From Actinoplanes sp. TBRC 11911 (GTDB lineage: Bacteria > Actinomycetota > Actinomycetes > Mycobacteriales > Micromonosporaceae), in contig NZ_JABBNC010000005.1 of assembly GCF_012933445.1 (NCBI RefSeq), positions 1-64,000 of the forward strand: 64,000 nucleotides of DNA. Reading direction: 5' to 3'. Below the pieces are notes generated by a model, which saw nothing but the letters and a program-made list of their open reading frames with translations, had not been told where the DNA came from and did no database searches. A program made the translations under genes and the position numbers. Shown here piece after piece: positions 50,478 through 58,565 of the stretch. Numbering within the stretch: position 1 is the stretch's first letter; every line of letters begins with the position of its first letter.

Positions 50478-50943
50478 GAACTGTTCAGCTGGTTCCGTCG
50501 GTCGGGAGTCCCCGTGCGAGACGACGCCGCCAGGCCCGGGCAGGTCCCAGCTCCCCCCAATGGGCGCCCCCCACGCGGGTGTGGGCAGTCGCGACGCCGG
50601 GGAGGCTGTGGCTGCCCACACCGCGGCCACCCTCACCCACGTGTGGGGAATCGCGACGCCGGGAAGGCTGCAGCTCCCCACACCGCGGCCACCCCCACCC
50701 ACGTGTGGGGAATCGCGACGCCGGGAAGGCTGCAGCTCCCCACACCGCGGCCACCCCCACCCACGTGTGGGGAATCGCGACGCCGGGAAGGCTGCGGTTC
50801 GCCACACCGCGGCGACCCACAGCGGGTGTGGGCACCCGCCACGGCCGGAACGTCCCAGCTCCCCACAGCGACGGCCCTCAGCTCAGCCACGCCAGGCCAA
50901 CGCATCGGAGGGTGAGCGGCGCGAGAACCAGCTGAACAGTTCC
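50478..50943. mobile_element. MITE-like element with IS66-type ends
   Basis: A 466-base non-coding element. The left end GAACTGTTCAGCTGGTTCC begins at 50478 and the right end AACCAGCTGAACAGTTCC finishes at 50943. An 8-base flank ACTATTCG occurs on both sides (50470-50477 and 50944-50951), as expected for IS66-type target duplication. Its ends resemble those of the IS66 element 30 bases away, which could mobilise it. Confidence 0.7.
50519..50880. repeat. 62-bp tandem hairpin repeats inside the MITE-like element
   Basis: Units start at 50579, 50641, 50703, 50765 and 50826, with a degraded unit before them. Each contains GTGTGGGG and CCCCACAC about 35 bases apart, so each folds as a hairpin. 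The middle units are nearly identical. Confidence 0.9.
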
Positions 50944-50971
50944 ACTATTCGGTCACAGGCACCCGCATCGT

Positions 50972-52482
50972 GTGACTGTTCAGCTGGTTTGGGGGAGCCA
51001 GGTGTGTCCGGTGTGGAGTTGGGTGAGGGCGTCGAGGGCGTTGATGCCGTGTTTGCGGGTGGTGGTTAGGTAGGAGCGGATGGCGCAGAAGGTGTGGGCG
51101 CCGGTCCAGGTGCGGAGGCCGCCGCTGATTTTTTGGCGGAGTTTGACCATGCGGATGTCGCGTTCGACGAGGTTGTTGTCGAACGGGACGGCGAGGTTGT
51201 AGGCGAAGCGCAGTACGTCGTCGGCGTGTTCGCGTAGGCGGGCGAGCAGCCGCACGATCGATGAGCGGGCTTCGCGCCCGGCCGGTGGTGGGTGCAGGGC
51301 GTGGGCGTAGGCGAGCAGGCTGTCGTAGCGTTTGCGGTAGCCGGCCAGTAGCCGGGGGCTGATCGTGTCGGCGCCGTGGGTGCGGGCGTAGCGGGCCATG
51401 GTGTTGATCTCGGCGAGCAGCCGTGAGAGGTCCGCTGCCCAGGTTTGGGTGGGTTGGGTGTCCAGGATCGCGGCGAGTTCGCGCAGGTGGTGGGCGTTGC
51501 ATAGTTGGTGGGCGGTGCCGTAGGCGCGATACGGGCTGAACCCGTCGTGCACGGCGATGCCGGTGAAAACGGGCAGGATGCCGGCGGCTTTCATACCTTC
51601 GTGGCCACGGTTCGGGTGCACGCTGAACAGGGCGAGGTTCTCGGTGGCGGCGGCGTTGACCCAGGCCAGCTTGCCGTCGACGCGTAGTCCGGTCTCGTCG
51701 AAATGCGCGACCGGGGCGGCGGCGATCAGGTCCCGCACGATCGCCAGGAATTCGTCGAGACCCTCGCCGGTCTGCGTCACGATCGTGGAAAGGGTACCGG
51801 CCGACATGCTCACGCCGAGCAGATCCGCGAGGGTCTCACCGGCGCGTTGATACGGCAGATGCTGGTAGCCGACCAGATAACTGGCGATCGCGCGGACCCG
51901 CGGCCCGTACTGCACCGGCGCGCCGGTGCTAGCCGGAGCTTGCGCCATGGTGACGGTCCCGCACCGGCAGGCCCGGTGCTGCAGCCGATGCTCGGTGACG
52001 TCCAGGCGCACCTGCGGCAGGTCGAACACCTGCCGTGTCTCGACCGAGGTCACCGGCGCCCGCCGCAACGACGCCCCGCAGCCGCGACAGGCCCGCGGCC
52101 GGTGCACGATCACCCGGTCCGGGTTGTCGACCTGCCGCAACGTCACCCCGGGTTCGCCCGGCTGTTTACCCGGCGAACGACCCGAGACCTCCCGCCGCGA
52201 ACGCGGCGGCGGTTTGCGCAACCCGTCCGATGACGGCGGCTTCGACGAGGTCCGCGAGTCCTTACGCAGCAACGCTTCCAACTCGGCCACCCGAGCGGTC
52301 AACACCTCGATCCGGGCATCACGCTCGGCGATCAGCGCATCCTTGCCGGCCAGTGCCGTCTCCAGCCGGGCCAGCCGCCCGAGCAGCTGCTCAACCGACG
52401 GGGAACCGGACACAACACCCAGGATGCCCCAAGCCACCCACCAAGATCAAGTACCCCAGCTCAGGAACCAGCTGAACAGTTA
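50972..52482 (-). mobile_element. IS66-family insertion sequence
   Basis: A 1.5-kb element. Its ends are inverted repeats (TGACTGTTCAGCTGGTTT at 50973, AACCAGCTGAACAGTTA to 52482). The target duplication CGCATCGT is visible on both sides (50964-50971 and 52483-52490). It has only one gene, unlike classical IS66, which also has tnpA and tnpB. Confidence 0.88.
50980..52437 (-). CDS. IS66-family transposase (TnpC-like)
   Basis: A 485-residue transposase. A coiled coil lies near residues 15-55 (LARLETALAGKDALIAERDA). KDSRTSSKPPSSDG is the IS66 signature. A Cys cluster (CRGCGASLRR, CRCGTV) forms a zinc ribbon. The catalytic core includes HFDETGLRV, VHDGFSPYRAYGTAHQLCNA with HHLREL, and VPFDNNLVERDIRMVKLRQK, which provide the DDE residues. 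The C-terminus is the IS66 tail. It looks intact and functional. Confidence 0.95.
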   Translation of the reverse strand: MAWGILGVVSGSPSVEQLLGRLARLETALAGKDALIAERDARIEVLTARVAELEALLRKDSRTSSKPPSSDGLRKPPPRSRREVSGRSPGKQPGEPGVTLRQVDNPDRVIVHRPRACRGCGASLRRAPVTSVETRQVFDLPQVRLDVTEHRLQHRACRCGTVTMAQAPASTGAPVQYGPRVRAIASYLVGYQHLPYQRAGETLADLLGVSMSAGTLSTIVTQTGEGLDEFLAIVRDLIAAAPVAHFDETGLRVDGKLAWVNAAATENLALFSVHPNRGHEGMKAAGILPVFTGIAVHDGFSPYRAYGTAHQLCNAHHLRELAAILDTQPTQTWAADLSRLLAEINTMARYARTHGADTISPRLLAGYRKRYDSLLAYAHALHPPPAGREARSSIVRLLARLREHADDVLRFAYNLAVPFDNNLVERDIRMVKLRQKISGGLRTWTGAHTFCAIRSYLTTTRKHGINALDALTQLHTGHTWLPQTS

Positions 52483-52560
52483 CGCATCGTGGACGATCGT
52501 CCGAAGAGGACGATTGATTTGGCTGTATCGCCCTTTTTACCGCCGCCATTTTCCGCCCGA

Positions 52561-52617
52561 TTTCGAGACCTTGGAGAGTTGCGCCCATATGAGCCATAAC
52601 TCTCCAAGGTCTCGAAA
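52561..52617. repeat. 20-bp perfect inverted repeat
   Basis: TTTCGAGACCTTGGAGAGTT at 52561-52580 and its complement at 52598-52617, separated by 17 bases. It could be a terminator or protein site; no T-run follows. Confidence 0.8.
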
Positions 52618-52700
52618 ACCCGCCCTGACTCCGCGGAACGCGGGGCGTTAAATCACTATAAAGGCGACGAGTGTTTACTTGACGCGCCCGGGGCCACGGA

Positions 52701-52930
52701 AACGAACGCTCGTTCTCGGGCACTGCGGCTCGCGTTCACGTCGATGAGCCTCAAAACGAACGCTCGTTCTTGGACATCCGGCTCGCGCCGAGAGCAGACG
52801 GCCTCGGAAAAACGAACGCTCGTTTCTTGGACATCCGGCCCGCGCCGAGAGCAGACAGCGTCGGAAAAACGAACGCTCGTTCCCGGTACACCCAGGCTCG
52901 CGTCCGTGCCGACGACGCGGAGAACGAACG
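52701..52930. repeat. Tandem AACGAACGCTCGTT palindrome array
   Basis: Four copies of AACGA-ACGC-TCGTT at 52701, 52755, 52811 and 52868 and a half copy at 52923, in units of 54-57 bases that also share TTGGACATCCGGC and GCGCCGAGAGCAGAC. It ends about 50 bases before the FAD gene and may bind a regulator. Confidence 0.8.
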
Positions 52931-52976
52931 GATTTGTGCTGCGCCAAGCAAACGCTTTCGCGGCTAACGTCCCAGT

Positions 52977-54290
52977 GTGGACAACACTGCTGTAGTCATC
53001 GGGGCGGGGATCGCCGGGCTTGCCGCGGCGCGGGTGCTGAGCACCCGGTACTCGAGCGTCACCGTTCTCGACCGGGACAGCCTGCCGGAGCGGGCCGTGC
53101 CCCGGCGGGGTGTGCCGCAGAGCGGGCACGCGCACATCCTGCTGATCTCCGGGCTGAACGAGCTCAACGAGCTGTTTCCCGGGTTCGAGGCGGAGTTGCT
53201 GGCCGGCGGCGGCGCCACGTTCGACACCGGGACCGGGCTGGCTTGGTTCCGGTCCGGTCGCCGGTCGCGGCCGGTACCGACCGGCATGGCGCTGGTCTCG
53301 GTGAGCCGGCCTGGGCTGGAGACGGCCGTCCGGAACCGGGTCGCCGAACTGCGCGAGGTGACGATCCGCGACGAGGTGGCGGTGTCCGGGCTGACCGGAT
53401 CCGGGGACGCGGTGACCGGCGTGGTTCTCGACAACGGCGAGACGATCGCCGCGGACCTGGTGGTCGACTGTACCGGGCGCGGGTCGCGGTCCGACCGGTG
53501 GCTGGCGGCGCTCGGCTTCCCGGCGCCCGCCCAGGTGGAGATCAAGGTGGGCATGACCTTCTCCACCCGGTACTTCCGCCGCCGGCCCGGTGACCTGCCG
53601 GACTGGCAGGCCGCGCTCATCCAGCCGGAGCCGCCGCACCAGAAGATGTACGGCGTGGCGCTGCCCGTCGAGGACGACCGCTGGGTGATCGAGCTCGGCG
53701 GGTGGCGCAGCACCGACCCGCCCGAGGACGGGGAACAGTTCGCGCGGGCCGTGAAGGACCTGCCCGACCCGATGATCAGCGAGCTGGTGAGCCGGGCCGA
53801 GCCGGTCTCCGACGTGACGATCGCCCGGTTCCCGTCCAACCGGCGGCGGCTCTTCGAGAAGCTCGGCCGGCTTCCCGCGGGTTATGTCGCGCTCGGGGAC
53901 GCGCTGTGCAGCTTCAACCCGGTGTACGGGCAGGGCATGACCTGTGCGCTGCAGGAAGCCGCCACCCTCGGCCGGGTTCTGGACTCGCACCACGCGCGTA
54001 CGGACGCGGCCATGGCCAGGGCGTTCTACGCGGCGGTCGCGAAGGTCATCCAGACGCCGTGGCAGTTCGCGGTCGGCAACGACTTCAACTACCCGGAGAC
54101 GACCGGGCCACGACCCGCCGGCATCAAAATCACCAATTGGTACGCCGGGAGGGTCATGCGGGCCGCCCAGGTCGACGCGGAGGTCAACCGCACCTTCGTC
54201 GCGGTGCAGCAGCTGCTGACCCCGCCGAGCGCGTTCTTCCGGCCGGGGTTCGTGGCGCGCGTGCTGAGCCGGGGCGGCCGGCCGCGCTGA
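52977..54290 (+). CDS. FAD-dependent monooxygenase
   Basis: A 437-residue flavoenzyme. VIGAGIAGLAAARVL at residues 7-21 binds the ADP part of FAD. VLDRDSLPER ends the second strand. DLVVDCTGRGSR is the middle motif. GYVALGDALCSFNPVYGQGM is the second FAD-binding motif. It resembles squalene-epoxidase/geranylgeranyl-reductase-like enzymes of actinomycete secondary metabolism. GTG 52977 is immediately after the palindrome array. Substrate is unknown. Confidence 0.88.
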   Translation: MDNTAVVIGAGIAGLAAARVLSTRYSSVTVLDRDSLPERAVPRRGVPQSGHAHILLISGLNELNELFPGFEAELLAGGGATFDTGTGLAWFRSGRRSRPVPTGMALVSVSRPGLETAVRNRVAELREVTIRDEVAVSGLTGSGDAVTGVVLDNGETIAADLVVDCTGRGSRSDRWLAALGFPAPAQVEIKVGMTFSTRYFRRRPGDLPDWQAALIQPEPPHQKMYGVALPVEDDRWVIELGGWRSTDPPEDGEQFARAVKDLPDPMISELVSRAEPVSDVTIARFPSNRRRLFEKLGRLPAGYVALGDALCSFNPVYGQGMTCALQEAATLGRVLDSHHARTDAAMARAFYAAVAKVIQTPWQFAVGNDFNYPETTGPRPAGIKITNWYAGRVMRAAQVDAEVNRTFVAVQQLLTPPSAFFRPGFVARVLSRGGRPR

Positions 54291-54295
54291 CCCGC

Positions 54296-54425
54296 GTCAC
54301 GCGTGCCGAGGTGAGGAGTCACGCCTGCCGGGGTGGGGAGTCACGCCTGCCGGAGTGAGGCGTCACGGCTTGCCACGGTGAGGAGTCACGGCCTGCGAGG
54401 GTTGAGGAGTCACGGCTTGCCGGGG
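54296..54425. repeat. Short tandem repeats at the gene end
   Basis: GGAGTCACGSCYTGCCGGGG-like units of about 23-26 bases, five to six copies, covering the gap and the end of the SARP gene. They encode QAVTP-type repeats in its last residues. Confidence 0.75.
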
Positions 54426-56348
54426 TGGCCAGCGCTGTGCCCCGGCGTAAGAGATCTCGGCGATCCGGCCACCAATCTCGTCGACCGCCTCGCGCATCAC
54501 GCTCGTGCCGCCGGGCCGCATGGTGTACATGACGTCGCAGGCCGTGCGCCACGCGCGGCATGAGCCGGACAAGTCGCCGGTGGCCAGCATGACGTCGGCC
54601 AGCCGGATCGACGCCCGGAACACGGTGGCCCGGCTTCCGGATTCGCCGGCCGCCACGTCGAGGCCGCCGTGTTCGCGGAGCCGGGCGACGACCGTCTCCA
54701 ACGGCAGGTGCGGATGGGAGCCGAGCCGCCCGGCCAGAAGAGCGAGAGCCAGCGGCAGCCGGCCGCACAGCTCGACGATCTCCGCCAGGGCGCCCTCGTC
54801 GACGAGGTGGGTCCTTTCCAGACGGCGCCGTAGAAGGTCCCGCGCGGACCTCGCATCCGGCAGGCCGACGTGCAACAGGTGTGCGCCGGCGAACGCGGCC
54901 AGCCCGGTCAGCGGCTCCCGGCTGGTCACCAGCACCAGGCTGCCGGGCGCGTTCGGGAGCAGCGACCGCACCTGTTCGGCGTCGCGGGCGTTGTCGAGCA
55001 GCACCAGCGCCCGCTTGCCGGCGGTCAGGCTGCGGTATGCACCCACCCGGGCGTCGAAGGTCGCCGGCAGAACGCGCATCCCGAGCGAGTCCAGCAGCGA
55101 CCGCAACGGCTCGTCCGAAACACCGCCGCCGCCGCGCAGGTCGACGACGAACTGGCCGTCCGGGAATTGATCCGCGACCGAGTGCGCGAAGTGAACGGCC
55201 AGGGTGGACTTTCCGGCGCCGCCGATCCCGTCCAAGGCCACGACCAGCGGGCTCGTACGCGGCTCGCGAATCAGGTCGCCGAGCGCCGCCAGTTCGCTCT
55301 CCCGGCCGGCGAAGAACGGCAGGTCGGGCGGTAGCTGCGCGGGCGGGGTGACTGGAGCAACAAGGGCAGGCGCGGGCGCAGCGGCAAGCCCGGCCGGGTC
55401 AAAACGCGCGAGAGCGGCGGCGTCGACACGCGCGGGCGCGGCCCTGTCAAAACGCGCGAGAGCAGCCGGGTCGACACCGGCGGGCGCGGCCACATCGACA
55501 CGCACGGGCGCGGCCGCATCTACACGCGCGGGCGCAGCCACGTCAACACGCGCGGGCGCGGCCACATCGACACGCGCGGGCGCGGCCCCGACGCCCGGCG
55601 CCACCGTCTGACTCAGCACCCGCCGATGCGCCTCCTGCAACGCCGCACCGGGTTCGATGCCGAGCTCCTCGGCGAGCCGCCCCCGCACCGCCCGGAACGT
55701 CCCGAGCGCCTCGGCCTGGTGCCCCGCCGCCGCCAGCGTCGTGATGAAGCTGGCCAGCACCGGTTCGTGCAGCGGCGCCATCGAAACGGCCAGACGCAGC
55801 GCACCCAGCACGTCCTCGGCCCGCCCGGTGCCGACGGCCAACTCGGCCGCCGCGCGGCAGGCGTCGTAGAACTCCCCGTCCAGCGCCGCGAACATGGCAA
55901 TCGCGCGCGGACTGGACGGCAGGTCGCCCGCCGCGGCCGGGCTGCGCCACATCTCGAGCGCCTTCAGGTACCCGTCGAGCAGGTCGTCCGCGCCGGCCGC
56001 CCGCACCAGTTTGCGGAACTCGGCCAGGTCGAGCATGCCGGGCGCGGCTTGGAACAGATAGCCGTTGCCGTGCCGCAGCAGGTACGAGCCGCTCTCCCGG
56101 AACGACAGCTCGGGTTCGAGCAGGCGGCGCAACGCACCCACGTACTTGTGGATGACGTTGACGGCACTCGCCGGAGCCTCGACCCCCCAGATGAGGTCGA
56201 CGAGATCAGTCGTGCTGATCGGGCGGCCGTCCGCGGCGAGCAGCAGCGCCAGCAGGTGACACTGCTGCCGGGGCCCGGCGTCGAGCTCGGCGCCGTCGCG
56301 CCACAGCCGCAGCGGGCCGAGAAGCTGGATGCGCACAACAGTCCTCAC
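54363..56348 (-). CDS. SARP/AfsR-like regulator with NB-ARC domain
   Basis: A 661-residue regulator. Residues 5-95 form the OmpR-type winged helix (QLLGPLRLWRDGAELDAGPR, DLIWGVEAPASAVNVIHKYV). Residues 100-245 form the bacterial transcriptional activation (BTAD) domain. Residues 250-330 are a linker of about nine 8-residue APARVDVA-like repeats. The NB-ARC ATPase follows with GIGGAGKST (Lys380) and ALVLLDNARDAEQ. The C-terminal TPR region of AfsR is absent, replaced by a short tail with QAVTP repeats. Its GTG overlaps the GNAT stop. It likely activates a secondary-metabolism or nearby gene. Confidence 0.88.
   Translation of the reverse strand: MRTVVRIQLLGPLRLWRDGAELDAGPRQQCHLLALLLAADGRPISTTDLVDLIWGVEAPASAVNVIHKYVGALRRLLEPELSFRESGSYLLRHGNGYLFQAAPGMLDLAEFRKLVRAAGADDLLDGYLKALEMWRSPAAAGDLPSSPRAIAMFAALDGEFYDACRAAAELAVGTGRAEDVLGALRLAVSMAPLHEPVLASFITTLAAAGHQAEALGTFRAVRGRLAEELGIEPGAALQEAHRRVLSQTVAPGVGAAPARVDVAAPARVDVAAPARVDAAAPVRVDVAAPAGVDPAALARFDRAAPARVDAAALARFDPAGLAAAPAPALVAPVTPPAQLPPDLPFFAGRESELAALGDLIREPRTSPLVVALDGIGGAGKSTLAVHFAHSVADQFPDGQFVVDLRGGGGVSDEPLRSLLDSLGMRVLPATFDARVGAYRSLTAGKRALVLLDNARDAEQVRSLLPNAPGSLVLVTSREPLTGLAAFAGAHLLHVGLPDARSARDLLRRRLERTHLVDEGALAEIVELCGRLPLALALLAGRLGSHPHLPLETVVARLREHGGLDVAAGESGSRATVFRASIRLADVMLATGDLSGSCRAWRTACDVMYTMRPGGTSVMREAVDEIGGRIAEISYAGAQRWPPRQAVTPQPSQAVTPHRGKP
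55375..55600 (-). repeat. Minisatellite encoding an APARVDVA linker
   Basis: About nine in-frame 24-base units of the GCGGCCACATCGACACGCGC type (one is a RAALARFD variant). They lie inside the SARP linker between BTAD and NB-ARC. Confidence 0.8.
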
Positions 56349-57097
56349 GTGAGCTGGTAGCAGTGATAGCGCGACACCGTCTCGAATCCGATCCGCCGGT
56401 AGACGGGCTCGCCCTCGCTGCTGGCCTGCAGCGTGACGACGCGGCGGCCGGACTCGGCGGCGATGCGCACGGCCTCGACGGTGAGGGCGGTCGCGATCCC
56501 GCGCCTGCGGTAGGCCGGGTCGGTCGCGATGCAGTACAGCGCGGCGACCTCGGTGCCGAGCGACAGCGTGCAGGTCGCGACCGTGGTGCCGTCCACGATC
56601 CCGGCCAGGCGCAGGACGTCGAGCGAGGCGTAGTTCATCTCCGCCGCCACGACCGGGTTCAGGTTGGTGACGTCATGACCGAGGGGCCCCGCGTACGCGC
56701 GTACGAGATCCGTCATTTCGTCCCGAGTCGTGGCTGGAACGATCTTGAGCGAAGGTGGCGCGGAAAAGTCCTGATATTTCGAGGTGTCCACCGCCATCAC
56801 CGGCATGTCGGCGAACAGCGTGGCACCGCGAGCGAGCAGCAAAGCCTCGGTCCCCGGATCGCTGTCGGCGCCGACCCACCAGCCCCACGGCAGGCCGGAC
56901 AGCTCCCGCCGGGCTTCGTCGATAGCGTCGCCGATCGGCCGGCTACGCACCCGTAGCACGCCGTTGAGCAGCGGGTGCGCGATGCCGCTGCGATAAATCG
57001 GCAGGTCAACGCCGGGCTCGGTGCCGGACCAGCCGCACCAGAACGTGCGGTTGGCGGCGAGCTGCGGCTCTACATCGTGGATGGTTTGTGTGTTCAC
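56345..57097 (-). CDS. GNAT-family N-acetyltransferase
   Basis: A 250-residue acetyltransferase. The acetyl-CoA motif A is IATDPAYRRRGIATAL then TVEAVRIAAESGRRVVTLQA and the C-terminal YRRIGFETVSRYHCY. The N-terminal half is a divergent partial repeat of the GNAT fold. It acetylates an unknown small molecule or protein. It overlaps the SARP start by 4 bases (GTGA), so the two are co-translated. Confidence 0.9.
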   Translation of the reverse strand: MNTQTIHDVEPQLAANRTFWCGWSGTEPGVDLPIYRSGIAHPLLNGVLRVRSRPIGDAIDEARRELSGLPWGWWVGADSDPGTEALLLARGATLFADMPVMAVDTSKYQDFSAPPSLKIVPATTRDEMTDLVRAYAGPLGHDVTNLNPVVAAEMNYASLDVLRLAGIVDGTTVATCTLSLGTEVAALYCIATDPAYRRRGIATALTVEAVRIAAESGRRVVTLQASSEGEPVYRRIGFETVSRYHCYQLT

Positions 57098-57148
57098 ACC
57101 ATCAGGAGTCCGTACGCCCGCGGGAAAGTTCGAGTTCCGGCCGGATTT

Positions 57149-58078
57149 TTATCCGAGCGCCGGTCGAGGCGTACGGAAAAGGCGGGTTTGACGGACGCGG
57201 CCCTTTTTGTCGCTCAGCAGCCACGTCGCGCCGGGCGGGCAATGATGCGGGTCGTGCGGCGGGTTGACGAAGCCCATCTCCCAGACCGTGATGCCGGGCC
57301 CCGCGGTCACCGCGTTCAGCCGGTAGGTCACGCCGTCACGGTGATCGCGAGCCATCACCTCGAAGATCGACTCCAGCCCGACGGTCTGCACGCCCTCCGG
57401 CCAGAACATGGCCACGTCCTTGTGCCAGCGGTCGACAATCCGGCCCGACGGCATGCCGCTGGCGGCGGCCGACAGGATCGCGATCGCCTCCTCGCGCCGC
57501 TCGGTGGTCCGCGCCGCGACGTCGTCGTGCCGGTCGTCGCGCACCCGCGGGAGGATCTCGGCGAGCTGCCGGCGGGCCTCGCTCAACCGGCTGCGGACCG
57601 TTCCGACCGGAATGCCGCAAAGCTGCGCGATGTGCTCGTACGAGTTGTTCCCGGAGAAGTAGCGCAGCATCGCCACCGGCTGCACGGCCGGGGTCAATTG
57701 TCCGAGCGCATGCCAGATCCAGTCCCGCATCGCGCTGTTCTCGATGCGGACGATCGGGTCGTCCAGATCGTCGGCGAGCAGGTTCTCGCCGGCCACCCCG
57801 ACCGGCACGGGCGTACGCGCCCCGAGCGCCCGGCGGCAGTTGTTCCGGACGATGGCGTGCAGCCAGGAGCGCAAGGCGGCGGGGTCGCGCAGCTCGCCGA
57901 TCCGGCTGAGCGCGGTGATCGCCGCGTCCTGGCAGGCGTCCTCGGCCTCCGGAACGGCACCGAGGATCGAGGTCGCGACCGCGAGCATGCCGGCGTAGTG
58001 CATTTCGTACAGCAGGGCGAAACTGGGGCGATCTCCTTGCTGGGCGGCACGGACGATCTCGGTATCGACGGGTTGCAT
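57149..58078 (-). CDS. ECF sigma factor with SnoaL-like C-terminus (ECF41-like)
   Basis: A 309-residue sigma factor. Region 2 includes FALLYEMHYAGMLAVATSIL and EAEDACQDAAITALSRI. Region 4 includes LTPAVQPVAMLRYFSGNNSY and EHIAQLCGIPVGTVRSRLSE. A C-terminal extension of about 110 residues (GRIVDRWHKDVAMFWPEGVQ) resembles the SnoaL-like fold used by ECF41/ECF56-type factors for regulation. A carboxymuconolactone-decarboxylase-type partner, common for ECF41, is not nearby. It is monocistronic. Confidence 0.88.
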   Translation of the reverse strand: MQPVDTEIVRAAQQGDRPSFALLYEMHYAGMLAVATSILGAVPEAEDACQDAAITALSRIGELRDPAALRSWLHAIVRNNCRRALGARTPVPVGVAGENLLADDLDDPIVRIENSAMRDWIWHALGQLTPAVQPVAMLRYFSGNNSYEHIAQLCGIPVGTVRSRLSEARRQLAEILPRVRDDRHDDVAARTTERREEAIAILSAAASGMPSGRIVDRWHKDVAMFWPEGVQTVGLESIFEVMARDHRDGVTYRLNAVTAGPGITVWEMGFVNPPHDPHHCPPGATWLLSDKKGRVRQTRLFRTPRPALG

Positions 58079-58138
58079 TCCCCCAACGGTAGCGCCGCGC
58101 TCTGAACCGCCGATCCAGTCGCCGTCAACTCGCCGCGG

Positions 58139-58336
58139 TCAGCGGTCCTCGCGCCGGCCCGACTGCTCGTCCTCTTCCATCGTGTCCGGAATGCAGGTGG
58201 CCATCGCGGGCCGCCCGACCACGGAGTGCTGGCGGTTGATCGTGGCGGCCATCGCGTTTCCCTCCTCGATGGAGCACGCGATATCGGTGATGGTCTGATA
58301 GGGATGCGTCGCGCTGACGACGATGAGACGGGCCAT
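58139..58336 (-). CDS. Small hypothetical protein
   Basis: A 65-residue peptide with an excellent AAGGAGG 9 bases before ATG 58336. MARLIVVSATHPYQTITDIA then SIEEGNAMAATINRQHSVVG. The C-terminus is acidic (DTMEEDEQSGRRED). No family is recognised. Its size could suit a secreted or modified peptide, but there is no modification gene nearby. Confidence 0.6.
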   Translation of the reverse strand: MARLIVVSATHPYQTITDIACSIEEGNAMAATINRQHSVVGRPAMATCIPDTMEEDEQSGRREDR

Positions 58337-58565
58337 GAGATCGTCCTCCTTTTCCGCCGTTGACTATCCACAAACGGATATCGGCCGGAAACGGTTCGGG
58401 CAAATAACCGTCAGTGGCGCCTGGCACAACGAACGATCAAAGTGCGGTCACTTGACCGACGCGGCGGAAAATCAACGCGCACCACAATGGGCGCGCTTCG
58501 AAAACCGGAAACATTTGCCGGTCTCACTCTGGCGCGGGCGGCCGAAGCGGACGAGCATCGCAAGC

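Larger units (their letters stand above)
52483..52976. other. Intergenic region with two repeat structures
   Basis: About 490 bases between the IS end and the FAD enzyme. It contains a 20-bp perfect inverted repeat and the AACGAACGCTCGTT array, listed separately, and no gene. Confidence 0.6.
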
